Origin: Coriobacteriaceae bacterium
Lineage (GTDB): Bacteria; Actinomycetota; Coriobacteriia; Coriobacteriales; Coriobacteriaceae
Direction: 5' to 3'
Assembly (NCBI GenBank): GCA_902399975.1
Contig: CABOHA010000007.1
Location: 1-62,207 of the forward strand
Length of the DNA stretch: 62,207 bases
The notes beneath the pieces are model-generated. The model was not told the origin of the DNA, did not search any database, and saw nothing but the letters and a program-made list of their open reading frames with translations. The translations under genes were made by a program, and so were the position numbers. This document shows, in pieces, positions 1-10,716 of this stretch. How positions within the stretch are numbered: position 1 is the first letter of the stretch; each line of letters starts with the position of its first letter.

Positions 1-7
1 CAATCAG

Positions 8-707
8 AACCACCCTTAAAAAGGGTGGTTCGCTCTTAGGGTATAACCCACGGGCCCCGGGCTCGCGTCTAAAGGCGCGGGCCCGGACTTCGTCCAGGCC
101 TAGTGCATCTTGACCCGTGGCGCGCCGGTCGAACCGGCAGCATCACCCCCTCTTGAAGGGGTCCTCGTACTCCTTCACGCTCAGCTTGTCCAGCGCGATG
201 TCGTGGGACTCCTGCTCCCTGATGTACTTGGCGATCGTCGCCTCGTTCAGGCCGACGGTGGACACGTAGTAGCCCTCCGCCCAGAACTTCCTGTTGCCGA
301 ACTTGTACTTGAGGTTGGCGTGCCTGTCGAATATCATCAGCGAGCTCTTCCCCTTCAGGTAGCCCATGACGCTCGCGACGCTGTACTTCGGCGGGATCGC
401 CAGCAGCACGTGCACGTGGTCGGGCATCAGGTGCCCCTCGATTATCTCGATCCCCTTGTACTCGCACAGCTTCCTGAGGATCTCCCCTATGTCGCTCCTG
501 ATTTGGTTGTAGATCACTTTGCGCCTATACTTCGGCGTGAACACGATGTGGTACTTGCACATCCACTTCGTGTGGGAAAGGCTGTAGGCCTTCTGGGCCA
601 TGGCGACCACCCCTTCGACTCGAATTCTTGACGGCCTGAACAATCGTCAATATCGGTCGGAGGGGTGGCTTTGTAAAGCCGTTTGTCTCCACCCGCGTAG
701 CGGGTGG
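8..707 (-). mobile_element. IS200/IS605-type insertion sequence, tnpA only
   Basis: A single HUH transposase gene is flanked by two small hairpins with the same ACCACCC core. One, at 8-30, has a perfect 10-bp stem and an AAA loop. The other, at 689-707, has a perfect 8-bp stem and a GTA loop. Subterminal hairpins instead of inverted terminal repeats, and no target duplication, are typical of the IS200/IS605 family. No tnpB is visible inside. Exact ends are inferred from the hairpins, and the true right end (in tnpA sense) may extend left of the window. Confidence 0.6.
143..601 (-). CDS. tnpA: IS200/IS605 family transposase TnpA
   Basis: This is a 152-residue single-strand DNA transposase of the Y1 HUH class, the usual length for IS200 TnpA. 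The metal-binding HUH motif is at H62-V-H64 in the context MPDHVHVLL. The probable nucleophile is Y126 in AKYIREQE. It would cut and rejoin the hairpin ends of the element as single strands. The ATG at 601 was chosen over an upstream in-frame codon because the protein family starts a few residues before the conserved YH-IVF block. The frame is intact, so the copy may be active. Confidence 0.88.
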   Translation of the reverse strand: MAQKAYSLSHTKWMCKYHIVFTPKYRRKVIYNQIRSDIGEILRKLCEYKGIEIIEGHLMPDHVHVLLAIPPKYSVASVMGYLKGKSSLMIFDRHANLKYKFGNRKFWAEGYYVSTVGLNEATIAKYIREQESHDIALDKLSVKEYEDPFKRG

Positions 708-750
708 TTTAAAGCTGGCCGCTGCGCGGCCAGCAGACTAAAGTCTTGAA

Positions 751-782
751 AATAAAAAAACCGCCCCGTATGGAGCGGTTTT
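751..782 (-). terminator. Rho-independent terminator of the methyltransferase gene
   Basis: Five bases beyond the stop codon at 788 the minus strand forms a hairpin with arms AAAACCGC (757-764) and GCGGTTTT (775-782), followed by a run of seven T residues. It would end the dtxR-like/methyltransferase transcript. Confidence 0.75.
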
Positions 783-787
783 GCCCT

Positions 788-1681
788 TTATATATCGAGC
801 GCCTCGGCCATCGCTGCCGTAGTGATTGCCGTGGTTCCACAGCAACTGCCCACCATTGCGGCACCGGCATGTCTCCATTCGATGCATGCGCGCGCGAAAG
901 CTTCGGGGTTCTCGTGCCATACGGGGCCATCCTGAGTCTGGACCGGATCGCCCACGTTGGGACGCACCGTGACGGGAGTAGTCGCCGATGCAACCATCCT
1001 GGGCACCGCCGCGTTCGCGGCCGCAAGCGAACAGCAATTAACACCAACCGAGTTTGCGCCGTGTTTTTCGGCGTACAAAACGGCTGCCTCGATGTTGAGG
1101 CCATCGCCCAACAGGTCGCCCTTATCGTCAACGACAAAACTCACCAGAACAGGCATGCCGTCGGCGGCATCTCGGGCGCCGGCAAGCATGGGCTGCAAAT
1201 TACGGATAGACGTCACCGTCTCGATCAGCAGACCGTCAACACCAGCATTGAGCAAGGCGTGCGCCTGTTCGCGCGCAATGCCTCGGATCTCACGAAACTC
1301 GGCCGAGTCCTCGGCAAACCACTCAATACCGATCGGACCCATCGAGCCCAGCAGCAGCTGAGGGTGCGCCTGGCGGGCATCGTCGACGGCCCCGCGATTG
1401 ACCTCCGCCACGGACGGCGCAATCTGGTCGTGCTTGAGGGCATAGCTTGATGCCTGAAAGGTATTGGTAATGAGTACCTGCGCGCCGGCGGCGACATACA
1501 AGCGATGGATACGAGAAACGGTCTGCGGCTCTGCCAGATTCCAAAACGCCGGTGGAATATCGGCGGCGTCGTACTCACTCAACAGAACACTGCCCATGGG
1601 GCCCTGCGCCAACAAGGTCTCGCTCGACAAGCGGCGCGTAAGTTCCTCGGCACCAAAGCGATTGTAATAACTCGTATCCAT
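788..1681 (-). CDS. Homocysteine S-methyltransferase family protein
   Basis: A 297-residue TIM-barrel enzyme expected to transfer a methyl group from a donor such as S-methylmethionine or betaine to homocysteine, giving methionine in the cytoplasm. The zinc-binding cysteines of the family are present: C216 in GVNCC and the C280-C281 pair in GSCCGT. The length suits MmuM-type enzymes or a stand-alone MetH N-terminal domain, and the sequence alone does not settle the methyl donor. It starts 10 bp after the stop of a DtxR-type regulator, so the two are probably cotranscribed. The Shine-Dalgarno sequence (GAGGAA) lies in the end of that gene. A terminator follows directly. Confidence 0.85.
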   Translation of the reverse strand: MDTSYYNRFGAEELTRRLSSETLLAQGPMGSVLLSEYDAADIPPAFWNLAEPQTVSRIHRLYVAAGAQVLITNTFQASSYALKHDQIAPSVAEVNRGAVDDARQAHPQLLLGSMGPIGIEWFAEDSAEFREIRGIAREQAHALLNAGVDGLLIETVTSIRNLQPMLAGARDAADGMPVLVSFVVDDKGDLLGDGLNIEAAVLYAEKHGANSVGVNCCSLAAANAAVPRMVASATTPVTVRPNVGDPVQTQDGPVWHENPEAFARACIEWRHAGAAMVGSCCGTTAITTAAMAEALDI

Positions 1682-1691
1682 ATATATCCCG

Positions 1692-2114
1692 CTATTCCTC
1701 GACGCTGATTCCCTGCTTTTCGAGATAGGCGAGCCAGCGGTTCATCGTGTCCTCGGATAGCGCATGCTCCATCATGCAGGCCTCGGAATCGGCTCGCTCA
1801 AATTCGACACCGAGCTCCTGAACCAAAAACGTGCGGACGAGACGATGACGGTACCAGATAGCCGTGCCAACCTCGCGGCCGCGATCGGTCAGGACTACCT
1901 TGCCGTAGTGCGATTGCTCGACAAGCTCGGATGCCTTGAGCGCCGAAACCGCTTTATTGACCGATGCCTTGGAGACGCCAAGGCGCTGCGCGATGTCGAC
2001 CGATCGCACGCCGTTGGTTTCCCCCTCTTCGCTTTCAATGCGAACCATGCACTCCAAGTAGTCTTCGTTCGCCACCGTCAGATGTAGTTCGCGCGAGCTA
2101 TTTGTCGTATCCAT
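1692..2114 (-). CDS. DtxR/MntR-family metal-dependent transcriptional regulator
   Basis: A 140-residue protein with an N-terminal winged helix. The recognition-helix region is VSKASVNKAVSALKASELVE and the wing VVLTDRGREVG. A C-terminal helical dimerization and metal-binding part is rich in His, Glu and Cys (EACMMEHALSED). Proteins of this size resemble MntR more than full DtxR, which also has an SH3-like domain. The ATG at 2114 is preferred to one seven codons upstream because GGGACGG precedes it at normal spacing. It faces pepT divergently across a 20-bp palindrome and is followed by the homocysteine methyltransferase gene, suggesting metal-linked control of that zinc enzyme. The metal sensed cannot be read from sequence. 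Confidence 0.85.
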   Translation of the reverse strand: MDTTNSSRELHLTVANEDYLECMVRIESEEGETNGVRSVDIAQRLGVSKASVNKAVSALKASELVEQSHYGKVVLTDRGREVGTAIWYRHRLVRTFLVQELGVEFERADSEACMMEHALSEDTMNRWLAYLEKQGISVEE

Positions 2115-2167
2115 GATCTTCCGTCCCTTCTGCATTCAATGGCTGATTCTACCCCATCCAAGCGTCG

Positions 2168-2187
2168 CGGTATGCCGTGGCATACCG
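2168..2187. promoter_or_regulatory. Perfect palindromic operator between dtxR-like gene and pepT
   Basis: CGGTATGCC-GT-GGCATACCG is a perfect 9+9 bp palindrome with a 2-bp centre. It lies where the -35 regions of both divergent genes would fall. Candidate -10 boxes are TAGAAT for the regulator (2146-2151, minus) and TAGAGT for pepT (2191-2196). DtxR-family dimers bind palindromes of about 19-20 bp, so autoregulation and co-control of pepT is a reasonable inference. Confidence 0.55.
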
Positions 2188-2234
2188 TGCTAGAGTTCTT
2201 GTTGCACACGACGACCAAGATTGGAGCGGTCTTT

Positions 2235-3482
2235 ATGGAAAACACCACCACGAACCCCGATGTCCTCGAACGCTTTTTGCGCTACGTCCAGATCAACACG
2301 CAGTCCGAGGATGCAAACTGCGACCAGGTACCTTCGAGCACCGTTCAGTTTGACCTTGCCAACGTGCTGGCTGAAGAGCTGCGCGAGCTTGGTGCGGAAG
2401 ATGCCCACGTGACCGAGCACGCCTATGTCTGCGCGCATATCCCCGCAAGTGCGGGCGCTGAGGACAAGCCCGCCCTGGGCCTGATCGCCCATCTCGACAC
2501 CACCGAAGTTGCACCGGGCGCCGGCGTGAAGCCGCACATCGTACACTACGAAGGCGGCGACCTGGTCTGCGGCACGGTTGACGGTAAGCCCGTTGCCATG
2601 AGTACCGCCAAGCTTCCCGCCCTGAATGACCTCGCGGGTGAGGACCTGGTCTGCAGCGATGGCACCACGCTGCTGGGCGCGGACGACAAGGCAGGCGTCG
2701 CCGAGATCATGTCGCTTGTCGCGCGTATCGCTCAGGACCCCTCTCTGCCCCATCCCGCACTCGGCATTTGCTTCTGCCCTGACGAGGAGATCGGCCACGG
2801 AGCCGAGCTGTTGGATATCGATACCTTTGGCTGCAAGTACGCCTACACGGTCGACGGTGGCCCCATCGGCGAGCTGGAGTGGGAGTGCTTTAATGCCGCT
2901 GAGGCGACCGTCTGCTTTGAGGGCCAGTCCATCCACCCGGGCGACGCCAAAGGCCGTATGGTCAACGCAGGCAATCTGTTCTGCGACTTCAACGCGTTGC
3001 TCCCCTACGTGCAGCGCCCGGAGTATACGGAAGGCTACGAGGGCTTTTATCACCTTGAGGGTGTATCTGCAACCGTCGATCACGCCACAGCGCGCTATAT
3101 CGTCCGCGACCATGACGCCGCCAAGTTCCAGCAGAAACTCGACCTTATTGATGCCGCTGCCTCGATGCTCAACCAGCGTCTGGGTGAGAGGCGCGTGACG
3201 GTCGAGATTAAGCAGCAGTATCGAAATATGGCCGAGATCGTTCGTGACTATCCCGAGCTTATTGATGTTGCCAAGGAAGCCTACCTTGCCTGCAGCGTTG
3301 AGCCCCAAGTGCTGCCGATTCGCGGCGGCACCGATGGCGCGCAGCTGTCGTTCCGCGGTCTGCCCTGCCCCAACCTTTCCACCGGCGGCTATTGCTACCA
3401 CGGCGTCAACGAGTTCGTCCCGGTCAGTTCGCTCGTCAAGATGACCGACGTCCTGCAGGAGCTCGTCGCCCGTTTCGCATAA
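2235..3482 (+). CDS. pepT: Peptidase T (tripeptide aminopeptidase, M20B)
   Basis: A 415-residue cytoplasmic zinc aminopeptidase that removes the N-terminal residue of tripeptides. Metal and catalytic motifs are in order: H86-L-D88 in GLIAHLDTT, the metal-bridging Asp in LLGADDKAG (about 150), the catalytic Glu pair E184-E185 in CPDEEIGHG, then AYTVDGG and GTDGAQLS near the C-terminus. Length matches the family. The open frame extends 32 codons upstream, but the ATG at 2235 has GGAG at suitable distance and begins at the conserved family start. It is monocistronic, with a strong terminator after it. Confidence 0.95.
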   Translation: MENTTTNPDVLERFLRYVQINTQSEDANCDQVPSSTVQFDLANVLAEELRELGAEDAHVTEHAYVCAHIPASAGAEDKPALGLIAHLDTTEVAPGAGVKPHIVHYEGGDLVCGTVDGKPVAMSTAKLPALNDLAGEDLVCSDGTTLLGADDKAGVAEIMSLVARIAQDPSLPHPALGICFCPDEEIGHGAELLDIDTFGCKYAYTVDGGPIGELEWECFNAAEATVCFEGQSIHPGDAKGRMVNAGNLFCDFNALLPYVQRPEYTEGYEGFYHLEGVSATVDHATARYIVRDHDAAKFQQKLDLIDAAASMLNQRLGERRVTVEIKQQYRNMAEIVRDYPELIDVAKEAYLACSVEPQVLPIRGGTDGAQLSFRGLPCPNLSTGGYCYHGVNEFVPVSSLVKMTDVLQELVARFA

Positions 3483-3508
3483 GCCTGGCTGCATAAGCCC
3501 AAAAGACG

Positions 3509-3545
3509 AACCGCCCCGTCCTCTACAGAGAACGGGGCGGTTTTT
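3509..3545 (+). terminator. pepT terminator
   Basis: An 11-bp perfect stem, AACCGCCCCGT (3509-3519) with ACGGGGCGGTT (3532-3542), is followed by T residues to 3545. It lies 27 bases past the pepT stop. Confidence 0.85.
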
Positions 3546-3570
3546 GATACAAGGGGAGTAGTCAACATCG

Positions 3571-3733
3571 CAGGTTGAGCCAACGTCAGCGAGCGACGTC
3601 CAAGGCGAACAAGTTGGCATGAAAAAGGCAGGGCATTGACCTTCTGGTCATGCCCTGCCTTTTGAATGACAAATTGTCGCCTTGGGCGGCGCGCAGCGTC
3701 GAGCCGTTACGGCGTTTGGTAAAACGCCGTAAC
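3571..3733. repeat. Structured intergenic repeat, copy 1 (after LCP gene)
   Basis: First of four related elements. On the plus strand it has the leader CAGCGAGCGACG and a 16-bp outer stem (3593-3608 with 3677-3692, one mismatch and one G-T pair). Next is an inner stem (3623-3641 with 3646-3663) carrying a single bulged T and a TTCT loop, then a linker GCAGCGTCG. A perfect 12-bp hairpin (3706-3717 with 3722-3733) ends exactly at the stop codon of the minus-strand LCP gene. Read on the minus strand, the inner hairpin is followed by TTTTT, so it can also terminate LCP transcription. Confidence 0.8.
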
Positions 3734-4969
3734 TTAGTAGTTGGCTTCGTAGCCGTTGCCGTCACCGGTGGGCTCTTCGTAGTAGTCCGAATCGCTCGAA
3801 TCGCTTGAGTCATCAGAATCGTCAGAGCTGACCGATGAGGTTGCGGTACCGTTTGCGTAGTCGTCAGACGTGTTGTTGCTGAGGTCACCGATCGTAGAGC
3901 TGGAACCGTCGGAAAGACCCATGGTGTTGGGACCCTTGGGATCCTTGCCGGCATCGACGCGCTCCATCATTTCCTTGAGCTCGTCCTCGTAGACAAAGAC
4001 GTAGCTCACACCGTCGATCATGGTGCTGTCGTCGGCGTACGAGGGCAGGTTGGCCGAGTAGATACCGTCGACATCCATACCGCGCATGGCGTTGACCGTA
4101 GCCACGATATCCTGAACGCTCATATCGGTTACAAGCATATCGGACAGCGAATTAACCAGGCCAAAGATCTTCGTGGCATCGAAGTTATTGAGAATCTGGT
4201 TGGCAAGGGCGCCAAGCACCTGACGCTGGTGGCGCATGCGCGTGTAATCGCCGTCGGCATAGGTGTAGCGGCAGCGGGCATAGGTAAGGGCGGTGGCACC
4301 GTCCATATGCTGCTGGCCAGCGGTAATCTTAATATCCAGGTGCTCGGGGTCGTCAACATCATCGGTTGCGTTAATGTCGATACCGCCAACCGAATCAATC
4401 AGCGCCTGCATACCGTCGAAGCTGACCTCGGCATAGTGGGAGATCTGAACACCGCACAGCTCGTTGACCGCCTCGACCATGGCCTCGGCGCCGCCAACGG
4501 TATGGCAGGCGTTGATCTTCATGGTCTCGCCCTTGTACTCGACCTTGGTGTCGCGCGGAACGGAAATGAGCGTCGCCTGCTTTTGCGTGGGGTCGATGCG
4601 AGCCAGGATAATCGAGTCGGCACGATACGTATCCTCGCCCGGACGGCCGTCGGTGCCAAGAAGCAGCACGTAGAACGGATCCTTTGCCTCATCGGTGTCA
4701 ACCAGAACCCGACGCAGATTGTCAGTAATGACATTAGAATCGCCGAGCTTGCCCATAATGGTGGCAAACCACAGGCCGGCAGCGGTAGTGGCACTCAGCA
4801 GCACGCCAAGCACGACAATGAGCGCGACGTGACGAATCGTGTGGCTACGGCGGCGTTGACGAGCGCACTCGGAATAGCGAGCCACGTTATCGCGACTGTA
4901 GATCTTGGCCTGCGCACCAGTTGAGGGTCTTCGGGTGGTGGTATCCGCGAGGGGCTTTTTATTAAACAT
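3734..4969 (-). CDS. LytR-CpsA-Psr (LCP) family envelope transferase
   Basis: About 411 residues. LCP enzymes attach anionic polymers to peptidoglycan outside the membrane. There is a basic cytoplasmic N-terminus of about 48 residues, one transmembrane segment (HVALIVVLGVLLSATTAAG), and the LCP domain. Diagnostic pieces are LLLGTDGR, the ADSIILARID strand, VPRDTKV, and YARCRYTYADGDYTRMRHQRQV with the conserved Arg/Asp cluster. The C-terminal 60 residues are low-complexity Ser/Asp-rich. The first in-frame codon is TTG, but the ATG two codons later (4969) has an AGG at better spacing. It follows murA by 12 bp, linking it to cell-wall synthesis. Confidence 0.92.
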   Translation of the reverse strand: MFNKKPLADTTTRRPSTGAQAKIYSRDNVARYSECARQRRRSHTIRHVALIVVLGVLLSATTAAGLWFATIMGKLGDSNVITDNLRRVLVDTDEAKDPFYVLLLGTDGRPGEDTYRADSIILARIDPTQKQATLISVPRDTKVEYKGETMKINACHTVGGAEAMVEAVNELCGVQISHYAEVSFDGMQALIDSVGGIDINATDDVDDPEHLDIKITAGQQHMDGATALTYARCRYTYADGDYTRMRHQRQVLGALANQILNNFDATKIFGLVNSLSDMLVTDMSVQDIVATVNAMRGMDVDGIYSANLPSYADDSTMIDGVSYVFVYEDELKEMMERVDAGKDPKGPNTMGLSDGSSSTIGDLSNNTSDDYANGTATSSVSSDDSDDSSDSSDSDYYEEPTGDGNGYEANY

Positions 4970-4981
4970 AGGCAACCTGTA

Positions 4982-6265
4982 TTAGTAGATGACGGGATCG
5001 GGGACGGTAGCATGCTCGACATGCGCGCCAAGCGCCTGCAGCTTTTCGACAAACTGCTCGTAGCCGCGCTTGATGTGATGGATAGCCGAAACCTCGGTCG
5101 TCCCGTCGGCGATCAAGCCCGCTACGACGAGGGCCGCTCCGCCGCGCAAATCGGGCGAGGTAACCTGTGCACCCGAGAAGCCCTTGACGCCATGAATCAT
5201 GGCATGATGGCTCTCGATACGAATGTCGGCACCCATGCGCACCAGCTCAGAGGCAAACATAAAGCGATTCTCGAAGATGTTTTCGGTAATAACGGAACTG
5301 CCGTCGGCAAGGGCGGAGAGCACCATAATCTGCGCCTGCATGTCGGTCGGGAAACCGGGGAACGGAAGCGTCTGGATGTCGACCGGCTTGATACGCTCGG
5401 CACGGTTCACATGGACGCCATCCTCGACGCGCTCGCAGTCGATACCCATAAGCTCCATCTTCTTGAGCACCATGCCCAAGTGAATGGGGCAAAAGCCCGT
5501 GACATCGACACCGCGATCGTCGGCCATCAACGCACCGGCAACGATAAAGGTACCGGCCTCGATGCGGTCGCCCACCACGCGATGGGTAACGGGATGGAGC
5601 TCTTCCACGCCTTCGATCGTCACGACGGGCGTACCGGCGCCAACAATCTTGGCGCCCATCTCGTTGAGCATGTTAGCGAGATCGACGATCTCGGGCTCGC
5701 GGGCGGCATTGTCGATAACCGTGGTGCCCTGTGCGCGCACAGAGGCCATGATGAGGTTCTCGGTCGCACCGACGCTGGCGAACTCGAGCGTGACGGTGGT
5801 ACCGCGCAGACCTTGGGGCGCATTAGCGTTGATGTAACCGTGGGCGGTATCGAACTCAACGCCCAGGGCCTCAAGACCAAGAATGTGCATATCGATCTTG
5901 CGAGCACCCAGGTTGCAGCCGCCCGGCATGGCAATTTTGGCGCGATGGAAGCGGCCCAGCAGGGGTCCCATGACGGCGGTGGAAGCGCGCATCTTGGCAA
6001 CGAGCTCGTAGGGGGCCTCCCATGAATCGACCTGAGAGGTATCAATCTCGAGCGTGTGCTCGTCGAGAACATCGATCGTAGCGCCCATGCCCTTGAGCAC
6101 CTTGCCCATCACGTGGACATCGGAAATATCGGGCACGTTCTGCAGCGTCGTCTTGCCCGGCGCCAGAAGCGTTGCCGCCATGAGTTTGAGCGCGGAGTTC
6201 TTGGCGCCCGAGACGGGCACGGAGCCTCCGATGGCGTGGCCACCCTCAACGCGGATAATATCCAA
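4982..6265 (-). CDS. murA: UDP-N-acetylglucosamine 1-carboxyvinyltransferase
   Basis: A 427-residue cytosolic enzyme that adds enolpyruvate from PEP to UDP-GlcNAc, the first committed step of peptidoglycan synthesis. The N-terminus GGSVPVSGAKNSAL contains the substrate-binding Lys and Asn. The catalytic cysteine is C117 in MPGGCNLGARKIDMH, the residue modified by fosfomycin; it is Cys, not the Asp of resistant forms. Length is standard. It lies after atpC, separated by a terminator hairpin, so it probably has its own start signal or receives only read-through. The LCP gene follows 12 bp later. Confidence 0.97.
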   Translation of the reverse strand: MDIIRVEGGHAIGGSVPVSGAKNSALKLMAATLLAPGKTTLQNVPDISDVHVMGKVLKGMGATIDVLDEHTLEIDTSQVDSWEAPYELVAKMRASTAVMGPLLGRFHRAKIAMPGGCNLGARKIDMHILGLEALGVEFDTAHGYINANAPQGLRGTTVTLEFASVGATENLIMASVRAQGTTVIDNAAREPEIVDLANMLNEMGAKIVGAGTPVVTIEGVEELHPVTHRVVGDRIEAGTFIVAGALMADDRGVDVTGFCPIHLGMVLKKMELMGIDCERVEDGVHVNRAERIKPVDIQTLPFPGFPTDMQAQIMVLSALADGSSVITENIFENRFMFASELVRMGADIRIESHHAMIHGVKGFSGAQVTSPDLRGGAALVVAGLIADGTTEVSAIHHIKRGYEQFVEKLQALGAHVEHATVPDPVIY

Positions 6266-6278
6266 GGTCTACCCTTTC

Positions 6279-6318
6279 AAAAAGCATGCCCGGGGTGGCT
6301 GGGCCATCCCGGGCATGA
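6279..6318 (-). terminator. Terminator between atpC and murA
   Basis: On the minus strand a perfect 10-bp stem, CATGCCCGGG (6286-6295) with CCCGGGCATG (6309-6318), is followed by CTTTTT. It should end most atp transcripts about 14 bases before the murA start codon. Confidence 0.8.
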
Positions 6319-6353
6319 TGTGTTCGCAAATGGTCGAACGCTAAATCGTTTGA

Positions 6354-6746
6354 CTATTGGGCAAGCTTGAGCTTACACCATGCGATTTCATTATAGAGGT
6401 AGGCGCGGCGTGCATCATCCTCCGACAAATTACCCAGCTTCTCTTCAAAACCTTGAATATCAGCTTTAAGCTTGTCGGCATCGACGGTCGCCAAATCGCA
6501 AGCGCGCTCGGCGAGAACGGTCACGACATCGTCCGCAACCTGGGCATAGCCGCCGGCCACGGCAAACGTGTGGTCGACAGTGCCCATGGCCTTATCGGAA
6601 ACGCGAACGTAACCGCGGTCGATCGTGCAAATCTCGCTGGAGTGAGCAGGCAGGACGCCAAACTCGCCATCCGTGGACGGAATCGACACAAACGCAGCGT
6701 CGCCCTCATAGGCGCAGCTCACGGGGCACACGATGCGGATACGCAT
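6354..6746 (-). CDS. atpC: F1F0 ATP synthase epsilon subunit
   Basis: A 130-residue subunit of the central stalk that couples rotation to the beta subunits and can inhibit ATP hydrolysis. The family pattern is clear: FVSIPSTDGEFGVLPAHS at the start of the beta sandwich, VAGGYAQVADDVVTVLAE in the middle, and a short C-terminal helical hairpin. It is the last gene of the atp operon, 3 bp after atpD, with a terminator beyond it. Confidence 0.95.
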   Translation of the reverse strand: MRIRIVCPVSCAYEGDAAFVSIPSTDGEFGVLPAHSSEICTIDRGYVRVSDKAMGTVDHTFAVAGGYAQVADDVVTVLAERACDLATVDADKLKADIQGFEEKLGNLSEDDARRAYLYNEIAWCKLKLAQ

Positions 6747-6749
6747 AAC

Positions 6750-9112
<2,363 letters not shown>

Positions 9113-9117
9113 GGGGC

Positions 9118-10716
9118 TTAGTTCTCCTCTGATCCAGAAACATCCGAATGGTGCTTGGCCATGAACTGCTGCTTGAAGTCGCCGATGACGCGCAAGAGCT
9201 CAGCCTTGGTGTCATCATCGATCTTCTTGACGCGAACCTTGTCGAGCAGCGAACCAAAGCCATTGTCCATGTACTCGATGAGCTCGGCACGGAAGGGCAG
9301 CACGTCGGCGATCTCCAGGTCATCCAGGAAGCCCTCGTTGCCAGCGAACAGCGTAACGATCTGCTCGCCAACCTCAAACGGCTTGTAACGCGGCTGCTTC
9401 AGGAGCTCGGTCATGCGAGCACCATGGGTCAGCTGCTTCTGAGTAGCCTCGTCGAGGTCGGAGCCGAACTGCGTAAAGCCAGCGAGCTCCTGGTACGAAG
9501 CGAGGTCCAGGCGAAGGTTGCCGGCAACCTGCTTCATAGCCTTGGTCTGCGCATCGCCACCGACGCGGGACACGGAGATGCCCACGTCGACTGCCGGGCG
9601 CTGACCCTGGAAGAAGAGCTCGGACTGCAGGTAGATCTGACCATCGGTAATGGAAATGACGTTGGTCGGAATGTAGGCCGAGACGTCGCCGTCCTGGGTC
9701 TCGATGATCGGCAGTGCCGTCATGGAGCCGTAACCGTTCTTCTTGGACATCTTGACGGCACGCTCGAGCAGACGAGAGTGCAGGTAGAAGATGTCGCCAG
9801 GATAGGCCTCGCGTCCGGGCGGACGATGCAGCGTCAGCGACATCTGACGGTAGGCCACAGCCTGCTTGGACAGGTCGTCGTAGATGACGAGCACGTGGCC
9901 GCCGGGGTTGGTCTCGCTGGCGGGCTTGCCGTCCTCGCCGTTGTACATGAAGAACTCGCCGATAGCGGCACCGGCCATAGGCGCGATGTACTGCATAGGG
10001 GCGGAATCGGCAGCGGTGGCCGAAACGATGATGGTGTAGTCGAGCGCACCGTGCTGAGCGAGGGTCTCGCGGATGTTGGCAACCGTGGAGGCCTTCTGGC
10101 CGATGGCGACATAGATGCAGACCATGCCCTTGCCGCGCTGGTTGAGGATAGCGTCGATGGCGATGGCGGTCTTACCGGTCTTACGGTCGCCGATGATGAG
10201 CTCACGCTGACCGCGGCCAATAGGCACCATGGAGTCGATAGCGAGCAGACCGGTCTGAACCGGCTCGCACACCGGGGTACGATCGATGACGCCGGGAGCC
10301 TTGAACTCGATGGGGCGACGGTGCGTGGCGACGATGTCGCCCAGGCCGTCGATGGGCTGGCCGAGCGGATTGACGACGCGGCCGAGCATGGCACGGCTCA
10401 CGGGGATATCCATAATGCGGCCAGTGGTGCGGCACTCGTCGCCTTCCTTGATGGAGTCGACGGCACCGAACAGAACGGCGCCGACCTCGTCACGGTCAAG
10501 GTTCTGGGCAAGGCCGAAGACGGTCTCACCGGTATCGGAGCTCTTGAACTCCAGAAGCTCGCCTGCCATGGCGCTCTTGAGGCCGGAGACGCGCGCGATG
10601 CCGTCGCCTACCTCGTCGACCGTTGAAACCTCATGCGTATCGACCGTCGCGGAGAGGCTCGTGAGCTGCTCCTGCAGTTTCTTGGCGATATCCTGGGCAT
10701 TGAGGGTTTCGGACAT
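9118..10716 (-). CDS. atpA: F1F0 ATP synthase alpha subunit
   Basis: A 532-residue non-catalytic nucleotide-binding subunit. The P-loop GDRKTGKT at 176-183 has Lys where most alphas have Gln. The [14 protein letters not shown] segment and the arginine-finger region (SISDGQ-like [10 protein letters not shown], then [12 protein letters not shown]) are present. It overlaps the atpH stop by one base, so initiation is likely coupled. Length is within the usual 500-530 range. Confidence 0.98.
   Translation of the reverse strand: MSETLNAQDIAKKLQEQLTSLSATVDTHEVSTVDEVGDGIARVSGLKSAMAGELLEFKSSDTGETVFGLAQNLDRDEVGAVLFGAVDSIKEGDECRTTGRIMDIPVSRAMLGRVVNPLGQPIDGLGDIVATHRRPIEFKAPGVIDRTPVCEPVQTGLLAIDSMVPIGRGQRELIIGDRKTGKTAIAIDAILNQRGKGMVCIYVAIGQKASTVANIRETLAQHGALDYTIIVSATAADSAPMQYIAPMAGAAIGEFFMYNGEDGKPASETNPGGHVLVIYDDLSKQAVAYRQMSLTLHRPPGREAYPGDIFYLHSRLLERAVKMSKKNGYGSMTALPIIETQDGDVSAYIPTNVISITDGQIYLQSELFFQGQRPAVDVGISVSRVGGDAQTKAMKQVAGNLRLDLASYQELAGFTQFGSDLDEATQKQLTHGARMTELLKQPRYKPFEVGEQIVTLFAGNEGFLDDLEIADVLPFRAELIEYMDNGFGSLLDKVRVKKIDDDTKAELLRVIGDFKQQFMAKHHSDVSGSEEN

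Noticed and set aside
1..707. IS200-type TnpA as the mover of the GTGACAAAG palindromes (a RAYT system)
   Set aside because: The element's own end hairpins (ACCACCC core) do not resemble the palindromes, and the protein looks like ordinary IS200 TnpA.
2190..3620. Long minus-strand open frame across pepT
   Set aside because: It is the complement of a well-supported peptidase gene in GC-rich codon usage. It lacks a start signal and resembles no protein.
3586..3954. Similar short open frames inside the structured repeats (containing FHANLFAL)
   Set aside because: The shared peptide comes from the conserved DNA of the repeat. Frames are not preserved in copy 4, while base pairing is, so selection acts on structure rather than on a peptide.
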